This document shows, piece after piece, positions 56,035-64,000 of a DNA stretch of 64,000 nt. Under the pieces are notes generated by a model. The model did no database searches. It was not told the origin of the DNA and was given only the letters and a program-made list of their open reading frames with translations. The position numbers and the translations under genes are program-made. Each line of letters begins with the position of its first letter. The first letter of the stretch is position 1. The DNA is from CAWHQZ01 sp963831645 (GTDB lineage Bacteria > Pseudomonadota > Alphaproteobacteria > Rhizobiales > Aestuariivirgaceae): contig CAWHQZ010000006.1 in assembly GCA_963831645.1 (NCBI GenBank), positions 490,615 to 554,614 of the forward strand, given 5' to 3'.

Positions 56035-56295
56035 AAATATAGGAACAACCACCACCTCCATTTCCCTCTCACACAGGCCACCATCTCATCATCCAGCAGC
56101 TCCACCTCCCTCCTCCAGCCAGCAGCGCCCCTGCCACTTGATCAGCACCCATACTGAAGAAGAAGAAGAACCAGCAGCAGCAGAAGGAGGAGGAAGAACA
56201 AGAAACAAATCAGCAGTTCCCCAGGAGCAAGTCATCATTACCAAAGCCAGCAACAACCCCAGCCTTCCCACCTCCCAGCAGCAGCAGCAGACCTG
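56035..56295. other. CpG-poor low-complexity block unlike the rest of the window
   Basis: About 260 bp of CAG/CCA/GAA/GGA-rich sequence (for example gaagaagaagaagaaccagc and cagcagcagcagacc). I find only one CpG in it, although CpG is abundant on both sides. It replaces the expected 5' part of the DUF4091 gene, which becomes recognisable directly after it. This looks like plant or other eukaryotic DNA, or an assembly artefact. Confidence 0.7.
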
Positions 56296-58023
56296 TTGCT
56301 CGAGGCAGCGAAACGCACGGCCGCCGGTATCTCCGTTGAATTCGACAGGTTGATCGGACCCGGCGCATTCCTCATCAAATCCCTGCCTGGGAAGGGCGAC
56401 GACGATCTGTTTGCCTGGGTCAACCGTGACATCGAGCTATTTTTCGTCCGTTATCTCGAGATCGCGGGCCTAAGCCGCATGGCCTATGACAGCTATGACG
56501 AGCGGCATGTTCCGGAGCGACTGCGACTGCCCCAGGGGCCACGTAGCTCCTATCGCGGCGGCTGGATAAGCCGGCCGGACCATAACAAGCTCTATCCCGA
56601 TATCGCCTCGCCGCTCGAGCTCCATCCGACCTTTGCGATCACAGCGGGACGGAACCAGAGTATATGGATCGATATTTACATCCCGAAGGCCGCGCCGCCA
56701 GGACTTTATTCGGGCGAACTGCTGGTCAAGCAACATGATGAGGTCCGATTTCGCATCCCGGTTGAACTTACGGTCAGGACCTTCACGTTGCCGGATTTGC
56801 CTACTTCCAAAACTATGATCGCGACCAGCTACGAACAGGTCGCGCGCCGCGGCCCCGGCGTGACTTATCCCAGTCCGGGATCACGGGAAGATGCCGTGAC
56901 CCAGCGCGTGATCGACCGGCAATTCCTGGTTGCACACCGGCACAAACTTTCTCTCATTGACAGTAACGATGGAGCCGATCCGTGGCCCCAGGAAAGTCCC
57001 GGCCTGAGTGGGTACCACGCTTGTCCGGACAGCTGTTCACTTCGGCGTACGGTTACAATGGTCCCGGCGTCGGTATAGGAAACAATGTCTATTCGATTGG
57101 GACCTATGGCTCATGGCAGAGTTGGTGGGGGAAACCGTCTCGCGAAACCCTGTGGGTCTACTCAGACAAGTGGGAACAGTGGTTCCGGAACAATTTCCCT
57201 GATACCGAGTGGTTTCCATCCATTCATCGACGAATCCAACGATCATCGCCAGACTGAGCGTTGGGCCAGGTGGATGAAAGAGAATCCCGAGGTTGGCCGG
57301 GAGTTGCCTTCAATGGCGACAGTAAGTCTTCCCGATGCGGAGAAGCACATACCTTCTCTGAGCATAGTGGCAAGCACTATGTCGGTGGGCGATACCATTC
57401 CCTGGCAAACTGCCGTAGACCGCATTTTGTCCGAGCCCAAAAGGCGCTTCTTTGCCTACAACGGCGCGCGCCCCGCCTCGGGGAGCTTCGTTATCGAGGA
57501 CGAGGGCATAGCACTGCGCGAACTTGCCGGGGGCCAATACAAGAAAGGCATCCACCGCTGGTTCTATTGGGAAGCCACCTATTACAACGATTTTCAAAGC
57601 GGCCGCGGCGAGACCAACGTCTTCTCGAACGCCCAGACCTTTGGAGCGGCGGCGAAATTCGACAGAAAGCTGGGCAGGACTGGTTTTAACGCGATGAACG
57701 GCGATGGCGTCCTGTTTTACCCCGGGACCGATGCAGCATTTCCGAACGAATCGTACAACCTCGAGGGACCGATCAGCTCACTCCGCCTGAAGCACTGGCG
57801 GCGCGGAGTTCAGGATGTTGACTATCTCATGCTGGCCGGGCGAAAGACCCCAAAGCGGTTGCGGCGATCGTAGAGCGCATGGTGCCGAAAGCAATGTGGG
57901 AAAATCGGGGTCAGCGATCCGAAGGACCCAACTTGGGTGCGGGCCCCGATCAGCTGGTCCACCAATCCCGATGATTGGGAAGCAGCCCGCGCCGAACTTG
58001 CCGACATCATCGAACGGCAATGA
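56296..58023 (+). pseudogene. DUF4091 (glycoside hydrolase-like) protein, 5'-truncated and frameshifted
   Basis: The sequence begins inside the gene (LEAAKRTAAGISVEFDRLIGPGAF). Later parts are FFVRYLEIAGLSRMAYDSYDERHVPERL, HPTFAITAGRNQSIWIDIYIPKAAPPGLYSG, then TSAYGYNGPGVGIGNN, HRWFYWEATYYNDFQSG and PNESYNLEGPISSLRLKHWRRGVQDVDYL. Frame changes lie near 57000, 57220, 57845 and 57900; the end (DDWEAARAELADIIERQ) stops at 58023. Signal peptide and first ~80 residues are missing, cut off by the low-complexity block. The family is found in polysaccharide loci; enzyme activity uncertain. Confidence 0.72.
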
Positions 58024-58051
58024 TCTCGCGAAGCTCGGGATCGCCGGCTCA

Positions 58052-59403
58052 TTAGAGCCGCTGACGGATAGCGGCGGCGAGCCAGCGCGCGACGAGCTGG
58101 TTGCCTTCCGGCGAATAGTGGCCGTCCCTCGCGAACCACCGGCCGGCCTTGGCGGCGCGAAACAAGTCGGCGACATCAACGTAGTCAATCTCCCGAGCTT
58201 TCAGATCGCGAATGAGAGGCTCGTAGGCGGGCAGCTCACCGCGCCGGATAGCCTCCACCATAGGCTGATCAGGTAACAGAACCACGAGCGGCTTGGCCCC
58301 ACGTTCCTTGATCAGCTCAGCGAACCGCTGGAAGAGCTTACGCCGGAACCGCAACTGCGGCGGAGTTTTCATTGAACATGAACCCCCGATTCAGGCGGTC
58401 ACTATCGAGGTACCTGCCCGCCTTGACAACGAGGAGGCTCACTGTCCTCGCCAGCGCCGAATAGTCGTAGAGCGGGTTTTCATACAGGGCCGGCTCGTAC
58501 CATTGGTCGTTCTTGCCAAATGCGAGCACTTCTCTTGGTTTCTCGAGCAGGCGCTCATAGGCCCGTCGCGTTGACACCGGACATTCGATAAGACTTAGTC
58601 CGCCTTGCTCATCCAGCTCGTAGCGGGGCTTGAAGAGCGGCATCTCTTCGCTGTGGAAGAAGCGCCGATAGATGTTGACCGTGCGGGACAGATCGGTCGG
58701 TGAAAAGCCGATCAATACCAGTTCGGGCTGGTACACACTCCCCTCTTCACGATAGCGCAGGTACGCCTGGTCGACGCCATATCCGGGAACTCCGTAGTTA
58801 AGAACTTCGAGATCGGGGTTGTCCCTTTCGATGACGGCCGCCCAGGCGTTGGGGTTCGCGACCTCGCTGCCGTAAACGAACGAATTGCCGAAGGCGGCGA
58901 CGCGGCGAATTCCCTTAGGCGCGCTCGGCTGGTACTCCCGGGAACTCCGCAGGGCAGCAGCGTTCAGCCTGTGCGGCATCCGATTGTAGTTTGACGCATA
59001 GCGCCAGCCCTACTACTGGACGGATCTCAATCAACTGCGCTGGCTCCAAGAGTTCCCGGATCAGTTTCGACTGCTCCGCGAAAATCTCACTCTGCTTCCT
59101 AATCTTATCGGTGAGTTTCAGATTGAGGAGTGGGATCACAGCTAGCAGCGCAAGCAACTCAAGGAAGGCCAGTACAAACAGAAAGAGCAGGCATCCAAAA
59201 ACAAGGCTTCCGCGGTGACTCACTTGTTGCGGTGACTCACTTGTTGCGAGAACTCGACGTATTTCCTCGAGCCCTGGTTGATCTCCTCCGGCATTTCTCT
59301 TCCCCCGCGGAGCCTCAAAGCAGTAGCTCAGCCAGCAGCCATCCTGCTGGTTGCGCCGCGATGTCGACCTATATACCTGCGCTACCGTGCCCCCCGCCCC
59401 CAT
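58052..59403 (-). pseudogene. SGNH-hydrolase-like membrane protein, frameshifted
   Basis: An N-terminal membrane helix (LVFGCLLFLFVLAFLELLALLAVIPLL) and a short coiled region (KLTDKIRKQSEIFAEQSKLIRELLEP) precede the SGNH domain. Block I is VAAFGNSFVYGSEVANPNAWAAVI; the final block, in another frame, is FARDGHYSPEGNQLVARWLA with the Asp-x-x-His pair. Shifts are near 58995 and 58370, and a 17-bp tandem duplication (59212-59245) disturbs the 5' part. The start is uncertain. Such proteins add or remove acyl groups on exopolysaccharides. Confidence 0.7.
59212..59245. repeat. 17-bp perfect tandem duplication
   Basis: gcggtgactcacttgtt occurs twice back to back. Seventeen bases shift the frame, so it breaks the SGNH gene. 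It may be a slippage event or a read-join error. Confidence 0.85.
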
Positions 59404-59632
59404 GTTGTGCTTGCCATGTTTGCACAGGTTTCATTGGAGCGAAACGGGTCGCCAGGCACGGAACTTGTCGACATCGTCGAACGCCCGTAGCCTGCACCTG
59501 CAGTGCCTCTATCAGTCAGCCACCGCCGCGCTTCCCGCTAACGCACACAGTTTTCAAACGCGGTCATATCGTCCAACTTGAGGGTAAACAGACGGCTTGG
59601 TAAGTCCCATCTTGACGCTCTCCGGCCGAACG

Positions 59633-60954
59633 CTACCAGCAGATACCGTGGTAGCGTTTATCGGTTACTTGGCCACCAAATTGATTGGCGAGATCGATGA
59701 GCACCTGCTTCGGTCGCAGCTTCCCTAGGACGTCCCGCCGAACTCTTTCGCCTTCTTCCCTAGGACAATCACCTCCGAGGCTTCCAGAACACTTTCCGTG
59801 CTTGCCCGCATCAATTGCGAAACATGAGGAATTTCCCGCTGATGTACTCCTTGTTTGCGCCAAGGAGGTGTGCAAGCTGCACATCCGGGTCATATATCGC
59901 AAGCTTCATGCCCGTCTTGGCAAGGATTTCGATGACTTCTACGATCGGGTTTCGCGCAGATCGTCGGTTCCGGCCTTGAAGCTGAAGCCCAAAACGCCAA
60001 TTTCTTGCGCGCCTTGCTTTGAATCAGGCGAAGCCCTCTTCGACTTGCTGATGATTGCTCGCGAGAATTGACGAGATCACTGGGAGATCGAGGTCCAACG
60101 CGCGCGCCTTGTGCGAGACTGCACGGACGTCTTTCGGAAGGCACGAGCCGCCAATGCGAATCCCGGCCTGAGGTATGGGAAGAGAGATTGAGCTTTTCGT
60201 CTCTCGCAAAAGACTCCATCACTTGATGGCTGTCCAGTCCCAGCGCCTTGCAGATGTTGCCGATTTCGTTGGCAAAACAGATACCTCACCGCGTGCCAAA
60301 CGTTGTCGGAGTATTTGACCATCTCGGCGACCTCGAGCGACACGCGAACAAGAGGTGCGTCGAAGCCTTCGTAAAGTTTGACGAGTAGATCGCCGCAGCC
60401 GCCTCGTCGTCCAATTCGCCGATCGACGTGCTTCGGCGGATGGAAGTAGTCGTGCACAGCGAGATGCCTTCGCGCAGGAACTCAGGATTGATGCAGACGC
60501 CGAATGCCGCCCGGCGATCCCGCCCGATGACGCTTCCAGCGTGGGAATGACAGCACTCTCGCATCGTGCCTGGGCAGGATCGTGCTGCGCATGACGACGA
60601 CGTGATGCGCCTTCTTCAGCGAAGCGCCGCGCCGATTTCCTCGCACGCGGACCGTGACGTATTGCAGGTCCAAGGCTGCCATTGAGCTGGCTCGGTGTGC
60701 CGACGCAGATGAGAGACAAGTCCGAATCACGCACCGCAGCTCGCTGAATTCGGCAGTCGCCCTCAGACGCCCCGCTCGGATCATCTCGCTGATCAAATCA
60801 GCAGTCCCAAACTCCATAATCGGACTTTCTCCGGCGTTGATAATATCGACTTTCGTCTGATTGACATCGACGCCGGTCACCGAATGTCCCTCTTTGGCGA
60901 GACAAGCAGCCGAAACACAACCGACGTAGCCCAAGCCAAAAATAGCGAGTTCAT
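59633..60954 (-). pseudogene. algD: GDP-mannose 6-dehydrogenase (AlgD-like), many frameshifts
   Basis: Pieces in order: LAIFGLGYVGCVSAACLAKEGHSVTGVDVN (Rossmann motif), DLSLICVGTPSQLNGS, INPEFLREGI (family motif before the catalytic domain), DNVWHAV, GLDSHQVMESFARDEKLN, GGSCLPKDVRAVSHKARALDLDLPVI (catalytic cysteine in GGSCLPKD), then QSKARKKLAFW and the AlgD-type C-terminus YHGICW. At least eight frame changes occur in 1.3 kb; one is next to the start codon. The enzyme makes GDP-mannuronate for alginate-like polymers. As read, the gene cannot be functional. Confidence 0.78.
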
Positions 60955-61192
60955 GCTTCAACCATGCCTCTCTGCGCGCCGGCACTGCTGAGCGATGCTG
61001 ATAAGGCTCCAGCGCCCCGTTCTTGCCAATGAGTCCCGTGGTCCGCACGGTGCAGCGTCAATGAGATACGAAAGGCATCGTATGAGAGCGTTGCTGGCGC
61101 AACCAGGACTGTGTGGTGATCGTGATGGTGAAATCGTATATGGCCCCCATCCGGCAACAAGGAGATAGGGAGAGCCAAGTGCGAAGATCGAG

Positions 61193-62400
61193 ATGAAAAT
61201 ACTCTGGGTCAAGAGCGAGCTTCTCCACCCTGTTGACAAGGGCGGCCGCATTCGTACTTACCAGATCCTCAAGCAACTGAAGAAGCATCACCATATCACG
61301 TACCTGTGCCTCTCCACGAGGACAAATCCGCAGGAACCGTACGACAAGGCCGCCGAATATTGTCACCGGCTCGTCAGCGTGCCATGGAATGAGCCGCCTA
61401 GGAGTGGCCCGTGGTTCTTCGTGGAGCTAGCCCTTAACCTCGTTGAGCCGCTCCCCTACGTGCAGGCAAAATACAGGTCTGCGGTGATGCGCCAGCACAT
61501 CTCGAACGCCGCCGCTCTCGGCGAGCACGACGTCATCGTCTGTGACTTCCTCACACCTAGCCAGAACGTGCCGGAGAACCTCCCGTGTCCGACGCTACTC
61601 TTCCAGCACAACGTTGAGTCGGTACTGTGGAGGCGACTTTATGAAAACCAGAAAGGCACACGCAGGGCCTATTTCTACTACCAGTGGTGGAAGATGAAGC
61701 GCTTCGAAGCAACGGAGTGCCGGCGATACGACGCCGTCGCGACCGTGAGTATCAATGACTCGGATTCCATTCGGCAGCTTTACGGCATCACAGACGTTTT
61801 CGACGTACCGACCGGTGTGGACACAGACTACTTCTCCCCGGGCAGGGGCCCACGCAATCCGCACGAACTGGTATTCACTGGTGCGCTGGACTGGATGCCG
61901 AATGAGGACGCGATAGTGTTCCTGCACGAGATGATCTTGCCCATCATCGAGCGTTCGATCCCGGACGTGAAGGTGACCGTAGTCGGTCGTCGTCCAACCA
62001 AGAAGATCACCGCGCTCGTCCGACAGAACAAGCGAATTTGACCGGCTGGGTCGACGACGTGCGGCCCTTCATCCATCGCAGCACGGTTTACATTGCACCG
62101 CTGCGCGTGGGCGGCGGAACGCGAATCAAGATTTATGAAGCGATGAGCATGGAGCGCGCGGTCGTATCGACGACCGTCGGAGCCGAGGTTGGCCCGCTCC
62201 AGGATGGAGAGGAGATCGTGCTGGCCGACGAGCCCCAAGCGTTCGCGGACGCGGTGGTACGCCTGCTCAATGATGAGCCTACCCGCCGACGTATCGAGAT
62301 CGCAGCGCGCAGGGCGGTGGAGCGCTTTGGGTGGCACAGTGCGGCCGATGCGCTGCTCAGGGCCTGTGAGCGCGCAATCGAGAAGCACCGCACTAAATAG
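61193..62400 (+). pseudogene. group 4 glycosyltransferase, one frameshift
   Basis: ATG AAA ATA CTC TGG starts MKILWVKSELLHPVDKGGRIRTYQILKQLKKHHHITYLCL, the hallmark of the sugar transferases linked to PEP-CTERM/exosortase-type polysaccharide loci. The donor-binding domain has FTGALDWMPNEDAIVFLHE and, after a shift at ~62036, LTGWVDDVRPFIHRSTVYIAPLRVGGGTRIKIYEAMSMERAVVST with the E-x7-E type motif. Joined length ~402 aa. The two frames abut exactly, so a single-base loss is likely. Confidence 0.82.
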
Positions 62401-62578
62401 CGCTGAGGATGTGCTAGACACCGCCTTTGGCCTTTGGAGCCGGGCGGCATTACAAACTCTACGCAATTTGCCGGACGTTAAGCAGGCTAGGCCCATGCAT
62501 GTGCATCGGGTCCCCTTGGCGACACCTGGCGCGCCTAGGTGAACACAGAAGGTGAATTGAGAGTATCGGAGTTGTTCT

Positions 62579-63801
62579 TTACCATTCGCATGGGCGGGAT
62601 ACGTGCTTTGGAAACTTCGCCGCCAACATCGGGCAGAGCGATCTGTTGATAACCGATGCGATCGCCTCTGCGCCCATGGGCGTGAAATGCACGAAATCAT
62701 AGAAGTAGCGCGAGGTCTTTGCCAGCTCCCTCGCCAAATCAACAACCAGAACATCATTCTCTGTCCCACCTGTCTCGTCACATCGTTGTACGCCTCGAGC
62801 AAGTTCCAGGACAGTTTGCCATTCTGCTCGGGCCCGCCCACGCCAAGACCGAACTTAACGGTTGCGACCCTTGCGAGGTCAACGCCCGTTACGTCATCGG
62901 TTCCGAACCCAGCGAGAAAAGGTTGGGTAACAAGGACTGGCTCGATCTTGGCTCTCCGTGAAATCTCGACAATCCGCCGCAAGCGATCTTCATAGTTCTT
63001 CAGAAGCACCCCAGTGTGCGTGGCCAGCTGCACTGTTTGCTTCTCCAACTGGGACATCGACATAGCCTTCCTGAATGAGATCAAGCTGGTTGTGCATGAG
63101 TCGCCTGATACGCGGTCAGGCTTCGGTACATGTTTAGGAAGAGAGCCACCACCTCACTGTAGGTAGACAGAGACTTGATGAGAGCCTTGGTCGAGCTGAA
63201 TTGCAGCCCATCCCGCACGTTCTCTGCGTCAAAGGACGACATCGTGGTTGCAGCGACGTCATTCGCGCCGACCAGGAAGAGCACAACCTTCGGGCGCAGT
63301 GGCACGATGTAGTCCTGTAAAAGGACTAGGTGACCATAGGTTGTATGGCCGTCGAGACCTGCGTTGTTGATCCAAAAGGCCTCTAGAGAGGCTTCGAGCC
63401 GCGCTGCGAGCTTCGCGGTCCACGTCTGGCCCTCGTTGAGAAAAAAGCAATGAGTTGTACTTCCGCCGACGGTCACAAGCGTCAGGTAGCTCTCGAAGGC
63501 TGGCGGGAGGTTCCGCCCCGCGAAAGCCGAGCGAGTTCTTCGTGACGGTGATCTCCGGGTCCAGGCTTTTGATGAAATTGTTCCTGATATGATAGGTCTT
63601 GTTGGTGACCAGGACGATGTGATCGCCTTTGATGCGCGCCTGGAAGGGGTTGCGAACATGGAGGAGGGCCTCCAACAGCATCAGGCTCACTGCGATGCTG
63701 CAAACCGTCAACGACAGGTTGGCGACAAAGTCGTGAGACCTGGAGATTTTGGGCCGCTCAGGCTCTTTCGAGTTCGGGTAGCCAATTTTCTCCTCAGACA
63801 T
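62579..63801 (-). pseudogene. second SGNH/GDSL hydrolase-like membrane protein, frameshifted
   Basis: Start MSEEKIGYPNSKEPERPK (ATG 63801), one membrane helix (LSLTVCSIAVSLMLLEALLHV), then in other frames LTLVTVGGSTTHCFFLNEGQTWTAKL (block I, serine in GGSTT), KVVLFLVGANDVAA (block III, GAND) and DFVHFTPMGAEAIASVINRSL (terminal Asp-x-x-His). Shifts lie near 63515, 63075 and 62740; stop TAA at 62579. Likely acyl-ester modification of an exported polysaccharide, together with the first SGNH gene. Confidence 0.75.
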
Positions 63802-64000
63802 GACCAAGCGATCCTGACAGCCGAAAAACTTCGGACCTGTCCGATGGGTTAGCTCGCCGCTTTAGCGATAACGCGCGGACCGGTGGGTGCTGAGGGCCGT
63901 CCACCGGGGGTCGGCAGCCGGAGAGGTGTTCCGGCTTGCGCGAAGGGCCAGCTATACTGCAAAGCAGGCTGGTCATGTCAACTGCACTAGCCACCGGTCG
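63802..64000. other. right edge, no gene seen
   Basis: No frame with coding character and no recognisable signal apart from GC-rich inverted segments around 63880-63910. Confidence 0.4.

Noticed and set aside
55890..56432. Frames in the low-complexity block read as a Gln/Ser-rich protein
   Set aside because: The reading comes from CAG and GAA triplet runs; there is no ribosome site, and the DNA looks foreign or artefactual.
61828..63084. 418-codon minus-strand frame as one gene
   Set aside because: Only its first ~115 codons belong to the SGNH gene; the remainder is antisense to the glycosyltransferase.

Overview
The window looks like about 64 kb of a high-GC alphaproteobacterial chromosome, most likely Hyphomicrobiales (Rhizobiales). 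I infer this from codon and base composition, a coxC-M-S-L carbon monoxide dehydrogenase locus ordered as in Oligotropha, and the gene repertoire (polar amino acid ABC system, Mrp antiporter, RND pump with two adaptors, exopolysaccharide genes). No rRNA, complete tRNA or CRISPR array was seen.

Layout. 0-2.8 kb: form I-type CO dehydrogenase genes coxC-coxM-coxS-coxL on the minus strand; coxL runs off the edge. 3-7 kb: membrane class III cyclase, a broken YciI gene, a DM13 protein, a PrsW-like protease and a YqaA/DedA protein. 7.2-11.7 kb: amino acid ABC transporter operon ending in a frameshifted enolase-superfamily enzyme. 11.9-13.3 kb: decayed DUF1269 and AI-2E transporter genes; an intact DUF1269 paralogue lies at 22.7 kb. 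13.5-17.5 kb: patatin, DUF4203 and two alpha/beta hydrolases. 17.6-22.5 kb: AbgT transporter, M20 peptidase and SLC13 permease. 23.4-28.8 kb: RND pump with two adaptor genes, one broken. 29-33.1 kb: Mrp operon E-F-G-(A'B)-C-D without a full MrpA. 33.2-38.7 kb: baeRF protein, a decayed metallophosphoesterase, small exported proteins and a membrane alpha/beta hydrolase.

38.7-46.3 kb is the most interesting part. It is a compact minus-strand cassette: cytoplasmic-looking subtilase, an 82-aa inhibitor-I9-like protein, a TIR-DUF4062-TIR-like protein translationally coupled to a 1280-aa nSTAND ATPase with a membrane helix and 14 WD40 blades, and a possible CARDB tail gene. It has the marks of an NTP-dependent conflict (anti-phage or programmed death) system: receptor/switch (nSTAND-WD40), NAD-directed effector (TIR) and protease with its own regulator.

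46.4-52.3 kb: acyl-CoA dehydrogenase, class C serine hydrolase, a complete IS256-family element and a small accessory operon. Next to that operon is a fragment resembling the 3' end of a tRNA. 52.8-63.8 kb: exopolysaccharide genes (galE, carbamoyltransferase, DUF4091, two SGNH hydrolases, algD-like dehydrogenase, group 4 glycosyltransferase). Nearly all except galE carry several single-base frameshifts, and a 260-bp CpG-poor, eukaryote-like low-complexity block interrupts the region. Frameshifts occur throughout the window but crowd towards the right end. Either this end has poor assembly quality or the cluster is truly decaying; the sequence alone cannot decide.
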